14,681 nt of DNA from an uncultured Bacillota bacterium. GTDB lineage: Bacteria; Bacillota_I; Bacilli_A; Erysipelotrichales; Erysipelotrichaceae. Below the pieces are notes generated by a model. The model ran no database searches, was not told the origin of the DNA, and saw nothing but the letters and a program-made list of their open reading frames with translations. Both the position numbers and the translations under genes were made by a program. How positions within the stretch are numbered: position 1 is the stretch's first letter; every line of letters starts with the position of its first letter. Below, in pieces: positions 1-5,949 of this stretch. The stretch covers positions 1 to 14,681 of the forward strand of contig ONXX01000012.1 of NCBI GenBank assembly GCA_900321955.1, given 5' to 3'.

Positions 1-434
1 ATGAGCTGCTGGTAGGCGCTGGCCTCTTCGATCGGCGTGAGATCCTTACGCTGGATGTTTTCCAGCAAGGAGATCTCCATCATTTGCGTATCATTGAAAT
101 CCACGATGATTGCCGGAATCGTTTCCTTGCCGGCCATCTTGGATGCACGCAAACGCCTTTCGCCGGCCACCAGTTCATAGCCGCTTAATGACTTTCGAAC
201 TAAGATCGGCTGGAAGACGCCGTTTTCCGCAATGGACTGGGCGAGTTCCTTTAAGCCGTTTTCATCAAATTCCTTACGCGGCTGATAGGGATTGGGACGG
301 ATCTCCGAAACCTTGAGTTCCGATTTGCCGCTGTTATTTTTCTCAGCGTTTTTCTCGATATCGTCCAGGAAGGAATCGATATTCTCGCCGAAGATCTGGT
401 CTAAGCCCTTGCCGAGTTTCTTCTTTCCTGCCAT
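1..434 (-). CDS. parB: Chromosome-partitioning protein ParB/Spo0J, N-terminal 144 residues (3' end outside window)
   Basis: ParB is the CTP-dependent DNA clamp that loads at parS sites and, with ParA, segregates the chromosome origin. The visible part starts MAGKKKLGKGLDQIFGE, the lysine-rich N-terminal motif by which ParB proteins stimulate ParA ATPase. It continues with NPYQPR (res 48-53), the CTP-binding box GERRLRA (91-97) and the second conserved block ENIQRKDLTPIEEA (125-138). The helix-turn-helix and dimer domains lie past the left edge. The ATG is one base after the parA stop, and a GGAGGA ribosome binding site sits inside the last codons of parA, so the two are co-translated. It is the true ParB rather than the second family member at 1219-1968, because it carries the ParA-interacting N-terminus and follows parA. 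The family call is very secure. Confidence 0.96.
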   Translation of the reverse strand, partial: MAGKKKLGKGLDQIFGENIDSFLDDIEKNAEKNNSGKSELKVSEIRPNPYQPRKEFDENGLKELAQSIAENGVFQPILVRKSLSGYELVAGERRLRASKMAGKETIPAIIVDFNDTQMMEISLLENIQRKDLTPIEEASAYQQL

Positions 435-435
435 C

Positions 436-1209
436 TTAATCCTCCGCCGCGTTGGCAATCACTTCCCTGGTCAAAGCGACATAGGCTTTGGCACCCTCGG
501 AAGTAAGGGCGTAATCATAAATGGACAGCCCCACACTCGGTGCTTCGGAAAGCTTGATATTGCGCGGAATGTAGGTCTTGTAGGCCTTTTCCTTGAAATG
601 TTTGCGGATTTCCTGACCGACTTCTGCCGACAGGTTGGTGCGGGCATCATACATCGTCAACAGGACGCCTTCGATCTTCAAGCTCGGATTAAAGAGCTTC
701 TGGACCAGACGGATCGTCTGTAAGAGCTGGGTGATACCTTCCAAAGCGTAGTATTCGCTCTGTACCGGGATCAAAACGGAATCCGCTGCCGTCAAGGCGT
801 TGGTGTTTAACAAGCCCAAGGAAGGCGGACAGTCGATGATGATATAGTCATACCGATCCTTGATCGGCTCTAACGCATTCTTTAAAAGCTGTTCGCGGTT
901 CTCTTCGATCTTCGCCAGTTCCAGGTCAGCACCAGCCAGATTGATGTTGGCCGGTAACAGATCAAGCGGCGGTTTCTGCAGTGATTTCAGGCATTCCCTG
1001 ACATCGGTATCATTGAGAATCGCATCATAGACCGTCAGGTCTCTTAAACCGACCCGATGGCCGACACCCTGGGTTGCGTTGCCCTGCGGGTCAAAGTCGA
1101 CCAAGAGGACCTTCTTATTGAGGTATGCCAGTCCGGCAGCCAGATTGATGCTGGTGGTCGTCTTGCCGACGCCACCCTTCTGATTTGCGATCGCTATCGT
1201 TCTTGCCAT
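436..1209 (-). CDS. parA: Chromosome-partitioning ATPase ParA/Soj
   Basis: A 257-residue Walker-type ATPase of the MinD/ParA family. It cycles between ATP-bound dimers on the nucleoid and free monomers, and in Bacillus also modulates DnaA. The deviant Walker A motif KGGVGKTTT is at residues 11-19, with signature lysine K11 and catalytic lysine K16. Walker A' DFDPQGN is at 38-44 and Walker B IIIDCPPS at 123-130. The length is normal for short chromosomal ParA/Soj, with no N-terminal DNA-binding extension as in plasmid type Ia ParA. The start is supported by an AGGGGGA ribosome binding site 5-6 bases upstream that overlaps the stop of the Noc-type gene. It sits third in an rsmG-noc-parA-parB operon, the standard Bacillota chromosomal arrangement. 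Confidence 0.97.
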   Translation of the reverse strand: MARTIAIANQKGGVGKTTTSINLAAGLAYLNKKVLLVDFDPQGNATQGVGHRVGLRDLTVYDAILNDTDVRECLKSLQKPPLDLLPANINLAGADLELAKIEENREQLLKNALEPIKDRYDYIIIDCPPSLGLLNTNALTAADSVLIPVQSEYYALEGITQLLQTIRLVQKLFNPSLKIEGVLLTMYDARTNLSAEVGQEIRKHFKEKAYKTYIPRNIKLSEAPSVGLSIYDYALTSEGAKAYVALTREVIANAAED

Positions 1210-1218
1210 AGAGTCCCC

Positions 1219-1968
1219 CTATTTCTTCATCCTGATGACGATCTTGACGTTGTCATCGTATTCAGTTACCTTGAGATCCGCATCGATGCCGGACTTCTTA
1301 CATAATTCGTAAGCTTCCTTGATCGTATTGACACCGATCTTCAGGTTATTGGAAACGCCCTTGCTGTGATGGGTCTGGGTCAGTTCCCGGATATATTCTT
1401 CCGTCTTAGAGACGTTGTATTGGCGATTGGTAATGGTCAGATAGACTTCTTCCAGCTTGTCTTCCGGCACATTCAGTAAAGCTCTGGCATGGCGTTCGGT
1501 GATCGTTCCATGGGAGATCGCCTGCTTGATGTATTCCGGCAGTTTCAAAAGACGAAGCTTGTTGGCAACCGTTGATTGTCTGTAGCCTAAGCGCTTGGCC
1601 AGCTCGTTCTGGGTCAGGCCTTCCGAAGACATGATCCGGCGCATGGCCATGGCCTGTTCGATCGCATTGAGATCTTCTCTCTGTAAGTTCTCAATCAAAG
1701 CCAGGTTAGCTGATTCTTCATCGGAACTTTCCATGATGATCGCTTCGATGTCACTGGCGCCATTTAATAAAGAAGCGCGGTATCTTCTTTCACCGGCAAT
1801 CAGTTCGTATTTATCGCCGTTTTTACGTACAGTAACCGGCTGAAGTAAGCCATTCTGCTTGATGGACTCCGCCAGCCCCTTGATCGAATCGTCATAAAAA
1901 TCCAGACGCGGCTGGTTCTTATTCGGAATGATCTTATTTAATTTGATTCTTACTATTTCTTTTTTCAT
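1219..1968 (-). CDS. noc: Noc-type ParB-family nucleoid occlusion protein, lacking the N-terminal membrane-targeting extension
   Basis: A 249-residue ParB-family CTPase. The N-terminal CTP-binding domain has NKNQPR (16-21), GERRYRA (59-65) and ENLQRED (93-99). The helix-turn-helix is at about 118-144, followed by a C-terminal dimer domain. Seen directly: the four residues that separate Noc from ParB DNA specificity (Q, K, K, R in Noc; R, T, A, G in ParB) are Q131, K137, K142 and R159, within QSTVANKLRLLKLP and TERHARALL. The C-terminal segment IGVNTIKEAYELCKKSGI also resembles Bacillus Noc. Noc binds NBS sites, spreads, and blocks division over the nucleoid. Unusually, the protein begins directly at MKKEIVRIKLNKIIPN; the ~30-residue N-terminus carrying the amphipathic membrane helix of Bacillus Noc is missing. 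An in-frame TAA five codons upstream rules out a longer start. The ATG overlaps the rsmG stop (ATGA), so translation is coupled. Confidence 0.92.
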   Translation of the reverse strand: MKKEIVRIKLNKIIPNKNQPRLDFYDDSIKGLAESIKQNGLLQPVTVRKNGDKYELIAGERRYRASLLNGASDIEAIIMESSDEESANLALIENLQREDLNAIEQAMAMRRIMSSEGLTQNELAKRLGYRQSTVANKLRLLKLPEYIKQAISHGTITERHARALLNVPEDKLEEVYLTITNRQYNVSKTEEYIRELTQTHHSKGVSNNLKIGVNTIKEAYELCKKSGIDADLKVTEYDDNVKIVIRMKK

Positions 1969-2660
1969 AATGGACTCTTTTTAATTATATTATATTTCCT
2001 AGGATATTTTAACGGGGTAGAACGGACTTTCCGGAAATAACTGATCACCCTTTGATCCCCGTTGAGGATCGCTTCATCATGGATGAATTCGACCGCAAAG
2101 CCCATGGTCGAAATGGCCTTTTCCGCCTTTTCAATCTCATTACGGCCGTCTTTGCCACGCATGCAGATGAAATAGCCATCCTTTTTCACCATGGCACCGC
2201 AGACCTCAATCAGGCCATTGAGATTGGAGACTGCCCTGGCAGTCACATAATCATAGACCTCCCGATGACTTAAGGAATGATCTTCACCCCGTTCATTGAC
2301 CACCTCAATGCCTTTTAAAGCCAGTTTTTCGATCAATGATTCCAGGAAGACACAACGCTTATGTAACGGTTCGATCAATACGACATGAAGGTCGGGAAAG
2401 ACGATCTTAAGCACCACGCCGGGAAAACCCGCTCCCGTGCCGACATCCGCCAAAATGCCCTTCAAATCGCCGTTTGCGGCCAATAAAGAATCATAGAAGT
2501 GCTTATCCAGCACCTCTTCGTATTCGGTAATCGCCGTCAGATTGATCTTTTCGTTATATTCTTTGAGATATCCGGCATATTCATCCAGCTGCATCCGCAT
2601 CGTCTCATTTAGTGTGATGCCTCTGTCCTTCAATGCCTTTTCCAGTGTTTCAAACCCCAT
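1965..2660 (-). CDS. rsmG: 16S rRNA (guanine-N7)-methyltransferase RsmG (GidB)
   Basis: A 231-residue Rossmann-fold methyltransferase that uses S-adenosylmethionine to make m7G527 in 16S rRNA; loss gives low-level streptomycin resistance in other bacteria. Visible family signatures are NEKINLTAIT (36-45), HFYDS (54-58), the SAM loop DVGTGAGFPG (72-81), acidic IEP (96-98), RGED (124-127), VTARAV (139-144) and the C-terminal TPLKYPRK. The N-terminus aligns end to end with other RsmG proteins (MGFETLEKALKDRGITL), and no other start codon exists between this ATG and an upstream in-frame stop near 2713. There is no good ribosome binding site. A perfect TATAAT lies only six bases before the ATG. 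The 3' end overlaps the Noc-type gene by four bases. It is first in the visible rsmG-noc-parA-parB operon. Confidence 0.97.
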   Translation of the reverse strand: MGFETLEKALKDRGITLNETMRMQLDEYAGYLKEYNEKINLTAITEYEEVLDKHFYDSLLAANGDLKGILADVGTGAGFPGVVLKIVFPDLHVVLIEPLHKRCVFLESLIEKLALKGIEVVNERGEDHSLSHREVYDYVTARAVSNLNGLIEVCGAMVKKDGYFICMRGKDGRNEIEKAEKAISTMGFAVEFIHDEAILNGDQRVISYFRKVRSTPLKYPRKYNIIKKSPL

Positions 2661-2666
2661 ACCACA

Positions 2667-2695
2667 ATTATACTGAATGTCAGGACAAAAAAGAT
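2667..2695 (-). promoter_or_regulatory. Candidate rsmG operon promoter with the start site at or next to the start codon
   Basis: On the minus strand a perfect -10 TATAAT (2672-2667) is followed by TGTGGT and then the rsmG ATG at 2660. Transcription would be expected to begin at about the A of the ATG. A weak -35 (ATCTTT, 2695-2690) is 17 bases upstream. No AGGAGG-like sequence separates the -10 from the ATG. This either gives a leaderless mRNA, or the TATAAT is coincidental and transcription comes from further upstream. nadK ends in a terminator just upstream, so an operon promoter is needed in this ~100-base gap. Confidence 0.5.
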
Positions 2696-2736
2696 GCCTA
2701 ATTCACCAAAGGGTCTGCATCAACAAAAGTACTATG

Positions 2737-2764
2737 AAAAAGAAGGAGCGGCTGCTTCCTTCTT
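2737..2764 (-). terminator. Rho-independent terminator of nadK
   Basis: On the minus strand, directly after the nadK stop, the arms AAGAAGGAAGC and GCTCCTTCTT pair with one bulged base around an AGCC loop and are followed by a U run (TTTTT). The placement, stem strength and U tract are those of an intrinsic terminator. It separates nadK from the rsmG operon. Confidence 0.8.
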
Positions 2765-2765
2765 C

Positions 2766-3521
2766 TTAAAGATACAGTTTCAATTTCCTTTCGGAACGGA
2801 CGATCGAAAACTCATTATCGAAATTTCCCAGGTATTCTCCATCCACATAGATGCCGGCATCTTCATGGTTGACGCCGATGGTGATGGCCTTATCATCCGA
2901 GATGACATGGGGGTAGTTCTGCGCATGGGCGCAAACGCAGGTGATGCCGATGGCCCTCAGACTGCCGTCGATGATCGGACCACCGGCCGAACGGTTGTAG
3001 GCGGTGGAACCGATCGGGGTAGTGATGATGACCGCATCGCCTCTGACCTGGTAGAGCCTTCGTTTATTGACATAGACCGTAAGATCGGCGGTCTTACCGA
3101 AATTGGTCTTGGCAATGATGACATCATTCAACGCTTCATAGACCTTGCCGCCGTATTCTACCTGCAAGAGGGTACATTCCTCCGCTTCGCAGGATAAGAC
3201 CTTTTCATCAAAGTCGTCGATATCTTCGATATTCATCGCACAAAGATAACCCAGACGGCCGGCATTGACGCCGATCAGCGGCTTATCCGCTTCAAAGGCA
3301 ACCTTGGCCGCCTTCAAAAGAGCACCATCGCCGCCCAAAGAGACGACCATGTCGCAATCCTTGGCAGATAATGAGGAACGGTCTCCCTTTTCGGCAATCT
3401 TATCGCTTAAGTCCTTGGACATATAGCAGGCATGACCTTTTTCTTCCAGTTTGGAAACGCAGATCGTCGCCTGTTGTATCTGCAAAGCCGTAAAACCGTT
3501 GGCACAAAGATAAAGTTTCAT
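2766..3521 (-). CDS. nadK: NAD kinase
   Basis: A 251-residue NAD kinase, making NADP from NAD and ATP or polyphosphate in the cytoplasm; it is the only route to NADP. Motifs: GGDG (63-66) preceded by VVSLGGDG, GVNAGRLGYL (84-93), the NAD-binding LNDVII (131-136, ND in place of the commoner NE), and the long C-terminal signature with GDA (161-163), TPIGSTAYN (168-176) and SAGGPI (178-183). The length fits the compact Bacillota enzymes. The ATG at 3521 gives MKLYLCANGF, and the upstream AAGAAAG is only a poor ribosome binding site, so translation may be weak. The gene is monocistronic: a candidate promoter lies at 3566-3593 and an intrinsic terminator immediately follows the stop. NADPH made here is the cofactor of the dihydrofolate reductase encoded at 5950-6423. 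Confidence 0.95.
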   Translation of the reverse strand: MKLYLCANGFTALQIQQATICVSKLEEKGHACYMSKDLSDKIAEKGDRSSLSAKDCDMVVSLGGDGALLKAAKVAFEADKPLIGVNAGRLGYLCAMNIEDIDDFDEKVLSCEAEECTLLQVEYGGKVYEALNDVIIAKTNFGKTADLTVYVNKRRLYQVRGDAVIITTPIGSTAYNRSAGGPIIDGSLRAIGITCVCAHAQNYPHVISDDKAITIGVNHEDAGIYVDGEYLGNFDNEFSIVRSERKLKLYL

Positions 3522-3565
3522 ATTTGTTTCTTTCTTATTCTTATCGTACTATTTTTTTCCTTTTC

Positions 3566-3593
3566 ATGATACCAAAACCGCATCGATAAAGAA
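3566..3593 (-). promoter_or_regulatory. Candidate nadK promoter
   Basis: On the minus strand an extended -10, TGgTATCAT (-10 hexamer at 3571-3566), has a -35-like TTCTTT (3593-3588) 16 bases upstream. It would start transcription near 3559, giving a leader of about 38 bases before the nadK ATG at 3521. The match is moderate. Confidence 0.4.
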
Positions 3594-3621
3594 GAATCCT
3601 CTTTCTCTGTCATCCCTTTTC

Positions 3622-3662
3622 CATTTCGTGATTTTTTTAACAAATGATTTGCATTTCGTGAT
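3622..3662. repeat. 11-bp direct repeat CATTTCGTGAT, 30 bp apart, flanking a short palindrome
   Basis: CATTTCGTGAT occurs exactly at 3622-3632 and again at 3652-3662. The second copy runs into the extended -10 of the plus-strand promoter at 3659-3667. Between them is the palindrome CAAAT-g-ATTTG (3641-3651), where a -35 box would lie. Two identical half-sites about three helical turns apart over a promoter resemble an operator pair. No regulator can be named. Confidence 0.6.
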
Positions 3663-3667
3663 ATAAT
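3659..3667 (+). promoter_or_regulatory. Extended -10 promoter for the small transcript
   Basis: The sequence TGaTATAAT is a consensus extended -10 (TG at 3659-3660, TATAAT at 3662-3667). A recognisable -35 is missing: the 17-bp position holds AACAAA, and TTAACA sits at 19 bp. Extended -10 promoters do not need one. The start would be near 3674. No conventional coding sequence follows on this strand before the terminator at 3737-3769. Confidence 0.65.
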
Positions 3668-3673
3668 TGAGCC

Positions 3674-3769
3674 TGTCAGAGAACTATGAATGTGTTTTTA
3701 AGAAGTGTATTCCCTTAACCGCATTTCTTAAAATATGAAAGCAGTACACCCGTACTGCTTTCTTTTTTT
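3674..3769 (+). ncRNA. Putative small RNA of about 96 nt, unknown family
   Basis: Bounded by an extended -10 promoter and a perfect intrinsic terminator. Inside is a second hairpin: TTTTAAGAAGTG (3696-3707) pairs with CATTTCTTAAAA (3722-3733) over 12 base pairs with one G-U, closing a 14-base loop that contains UUCCCUUAACC. Downstream is the terminator stem. It does not match the tRNA, tmRNA, 6S, SRP or RNase P patterns I know. A ten-codon ORF (3686-3718, MNVFLRSVFP) exists, but with only a poor ribosome binding site. It lies between nadK and the SDR gene, both on the opposite strand, and ends against the SDR stop codon. It could be a trans-acting sRNA or an antisense modulator of the SDR mRNA 3' end. 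Function unknown. Confidence 0.55.
3737..3769 (+). terminator. Strong intrinsic terminator (plus strand), possibly also ending the SDR gene
   Basis: A perfect 11-bp stem, GAAAGCAGTAC (3737-3747) with GTACTGCTTTC (3752-3762), closes an ACCC loop and is followed by seven T residues on the plus strand. On the minus strand the stem lies right behind the SDR stop codon, but only CATATTTT follows, so termination in that direction would be weaker. Confidence 0.88.
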
Positions 3770-4792
3770 CTACAGTTTTTCCGTAAACTCTTTCGCAAAC
3801 TTCTTATAGTTTGCGATGGTTTCATCGCACCACCGATCAAAGTCTTCATCTTCCTTTTTCTCTTCCGGGTGGCTGTTCATATAGGTTACATAGCGTCTTG
3901 CCCCTTCTTCGATATCGATTTCCGGAACAGCGTCTTTGGCGATCTCTTTAATCTTTGTGATATCGAAGATACAGGAGAAGTGCTTGTCACCATGCATCGT
4001 CGAATGAAAATCATAGGTCTTTGAGGCGTCCAGCAGATACTCGGAGATATAGACCGGTTTGTATTCGACGCCCAAGGCTTTCGCCAAAGCCTGGTAGATC
4101 ATATCCCAGGTGTAAGGACGCGGATCCATGATCTGGTAGATCTCGCCGATCGTCTTTTCATTGCCGATGAGTGGCATGAAGAATTTGGAAAAGTCTTCTG
4201 CGTGCGTGCAAGCCCATAAGTTCTGGCCATCGCCATGAACGATGACTTCCTTGCCCCGAAGCATTCTTGACGCGACTGACCAGTAGGTCTTGCCTTTAAT
4301 CGAAAGCGGATAACGGCCATCGGAGTAGGTCTGGGTTGGCCGTACAATGGTCACCGGGAAGCCTTCCGCCTGTGCCTTTAAGAAGATCTTCTCGCACTCT
4401 TCCTTGTCCCTTCCATACTGGTAGTAGGCATTGCCATACGGCATTGTCTCATCCACCAGGCAGGACACCGAATGATTTAAGACACAGACCGTGGAAATAA
4501 AGATGAACTGATCGCACTTTCCTTTAAACAGGTCGATCCGATCTTTTGCCTCTTCCGGCTTCATGATGATGAAATCGATCACCGTGTCAAAATGAAGATC
4601 CTGAATCAGTTTCTTTACTTTTTCCGTCTCGTTTCGGATATCGCCGATCAGACGTTCTACCTTATCGCCAAACTTGTCTTTCCTTTGCCCGCGGTTCAAC
4701 ATGTAGAGTTTCACATCCGGATCATTTGCCAGCTTTCTTGTGATCGGCGAAGAGATCGTTCCCGTACCGCCGATGACCAGTACTTTCTTCAT
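3770..4792 (-). CDS. NAD(P)-dependent epimerase/dehydratase-like protein (extended SDR), substrate unknown
   Basis: A 340-residue protein with an N-terminal Rossmann fold. The dinucleotide-binding glycine motif GGTGTIS is at 8-14 and the adenine-binding IGD at 49-51. FISTVCVLN (98-106) supplies the active-site Ser/Thr, the catalytic YxxxK is YGRDK (126-130), and VRPTQTY (150-156) follows. This is the extended or atypical SDR layout of sugar-nucleotide epimerases and the CSP41-like group. The C-terminal substrate domain does not point to one sugar or alcohol. A GGGAGG ribosome binding site lies four bases before the ATG. The gene follows DUF362 on the same strand, but a terminator lies between them, so it is fed by readthrough or an unseen promoter. 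No partner gene in the window defines its pathway. Confidence 0.85.
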   Translation of the reverse strand: MKKVLVIGGTGTISSPITRKLANDPDVKLYMLNRGQRKDKFGDKVERLIGDIRNETEKVKKLIQDLHFDTVIDFIIMKPEEAKDRIDLFKGKCDQFIFISTVCVLNHSVSCLVDETMPYGNAYYQYGRDKEECEKIFLKAQAEGFPVTIVRPTQTYSDGRYPLSIKGKTYWSVASRMLRGKEVIVHGDGQNLWACTHAEDFSKFFMPLIGNEKTIGEIYQIMDPRPYTWDMIYQALAKALGVEYKPVYISEYLLDASKTYDFHSTMHGDKHFSCIFDITKIKEIAKDAVPEIDIEEGARRYVTYMNSHPEEKKEDEDFDRWCDETIANYKKFAKEFTEKL

Positions 4793-4805
4793 ATTCCTCC
4801 CTTTT

Positions 4806-4835
4806 AAAAAAGTCCTACAGTTTCCCGCAGGACTT
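4806..4835 (-). terminator. Intrinsic terminator between the DUF362 and SDR genes
   Basis: On the minus strand AAGTCCTGC (4835-4827) pairs with GTAGGACTT (4818-4810), 9 bp including one G-U, and is followed by TTTTTT. It sits in the 55-base gap after the DUF362 stop and before the ribosome binding site of the SDR gene, so it would limit co-expression of the two. Confidence 0.82.
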
Positions 4836-4847
4836 AACTTGTTGCTT

Positions 4848-5855
4848 TTAGAAATCGATGCGCTTGAACGGTTTGACGTCCTTGACGGCCTCTTTGGCAG
4901 AGATGCGGACCTCGTCGTTGTCCAAGTCGATCAGGATATAGCGGTCATTGCCCATACCCAGTTCCTTCATATAAGACAACTGACGGAAACCATGTCTGGA
5001 CTGCATTCTTTCCCAGAGGTCGTGGTTCTGTTCAGCGGTCATCGCATGAATCAGGTCAACACTGGCGGTATCGATCGCACAGATATCGGTAGAAGCCAGG
5101 ATTCCGACGTTTGGTGTGACGACCGGGGCAGCCGCGACACCCTCACAGTCGCAGGAAACCGACATATTGCGCATGACATTGACATAACAGACATGCTTGC
5201 CGAAGAAATCGATCGTCGCCTTGGTGGATTCAGAGATCTTCTCCATCAGTTCTTCCTCGGCAACCGACCACTGTCCTTCGCCTTCCCTGGAGTGGATCAT
5301 CTTCTTGCCGATGTGGCCATCGGCGCAGCCGATACCGATGTTCTTGTTGGAACCGCCGAAACCGCCCATGGTATGGCCCTTGAAATGAGTCAGGGTGAAC
5401 AGGGAATCATAATTCGTCATACTCTTACCGACGGTCATGTGATCAAACCACTTGCCGCCTTCGACCGGTAAATCCGTTGTGCCTTCCGCATCGGTGATGT
5501 CCACCGGGCAGAAAGTCCAGCCGTTGACTTCCAAGGTCTTGCGGTGCTTTTCCGTCGTGTCACGGTCACCTTCGTAATAGGTGTTGGTCTCAATGATCGT
5601 CGCATTCTTTAAGGATTCGGAAGTCTCCATGACTTCTTTTACCCAAGCAGCCGGTGTGAAGTTCGGACCGTGCTGTTCGCCGGTGTGAAGCTTGACTGCT
5701 ACCTTGCCCTTGATGTGCTGATTGACCTTTTCATAGGCCTTCTTGATCCCTGCAGGGGAGATATCACGGGTAAAGTATACGATAGATTCATTTCCTTTAC
5801 GATCTTCAAAAGGAACATAGACGTTGCCGCCTTTTGCTGCTTTGACTTCTGTCAT
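4848..5855 (-). CDS. DUF362 domain-containing protein without a ferredoxin insert
   Basis: A 335-residue protein of the DUF362 family; the biochemical role is not established. Family signatures: VAVKLHTGE (52-60), LTHFKGH (155-161), GFGGSNKNIGIGCA (165-178), SCDC (234-237) in the segment after VNVMRNMSV, and GILASTDICAID (251-262). Many DUF362 proteins carry a 4Fe-4S ferredoxin insert (CxxCxxCxxxCP) after the GIGCA segment; here that region has no cysteines and reads as a plain helix (residues 200-222). The remaining cysteines (C178, C223, C235, C237) could still bind a metal. There is no signal peptide or membrane segment, so it should be cytoplasmic. The start is supported by AAGGAG about ten bases upstream and by an extended -10 promoter at 5883-5891. 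A terminator follows the stop, making it largely monocistronic. Confidence 0.85.
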   Translation of the reverse strand: MTEVKAAKGGNVYVPFEDRKGNESIVYFTRDISPAGIKKAYEKVNQHIKGKVAVKLHTGEQHGPNFTPAAWVKEVMETSESLKNATIIETNTYYEGDRDTTEKHRKTLEVNGWTFCPVDITDAEGTTDLPVEGGKWFDHMTVGKSMTNYDSLFTLTHFKGHTMGGFGGSNKNIGIGCADGHIGKKMIHSREGEGQWSVAEEELMEKISESTKATIDFFGKHVCYVNVMRNMSVSCDCEGVAAAPVVTPNVGILASTDICAIDTASVDLIHAMTAEQNHDLWERMQSRHGFRQLSYMKELGMGNDRYILIDLDNDEVRISAKEAVKDVKPFKRIDF

Positions 5856-5882
5856 ATTTTGTTCTCCTTAATTTACACCTAG

Positions 5883-5891
5883 ATTATATCA
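5883..5891 (-). promoter_or_regulatory. Extended -10 promoter of the DUF362 gene
   Basis: Minus-strand TGaTATAAT (5891-5883) is a consensus extended -10. The expected start near 5876 leaves a leader of about 20 bases that contains AAGGAGA before the ATG at 5855. No clear -35 is seen. The folA terminator lies just upstream, so this gene needs its own promoter. Confidence 0.65.
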
Positions 5892-5923
5892 TCAATCCTT
5901 TGATTCTCCCCTTCTGTCGCCCA

Positions 5924-5949
5924 AAGAAAAAGAGGAAACAGTTTCCTCT
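5924..5949 (-). terminator. Intrinsic terminator of the thyA-folA operon
   Basis: Immediately after the folA stop, minus-strand AGAGGAAAC (5949-5941) and GTTTCCTCT (5939-5931) form a perfect inverted repeat around a single base; the hairpin would open a few inner pairs as its loop. It is followed by the U-rich TTTTCTTT. Confidence 0.85.

Noticed and set aside
292..723. A 143-codon plus-strand frame across the parA/parB junction
   Set aside because: Antisense to two clearly conserved genes, no ribosome binding site.
1..2660. parS sites (TGTTTCACGTGAAACA) within or near parA/parB
   Set aside because: By eye I found no close match in the segregation genes or the rest of the window; they may lie outside it.
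2694..3197. A 167-codon plus-strand open frame antisense to nadK
   Set aside because: Shadow of nadK; low-complexity Asp/Gly/Ile composition and no family resemblance.
4740..5471. A 243-codon plus-strand open frame antisense to the DUF362 gene
   Set aside because: It is the mirror of a real gene with strong codon bias, has no ribosome binding site and resembles no family; the minus-strand DUF362 motifs are unmistakable.
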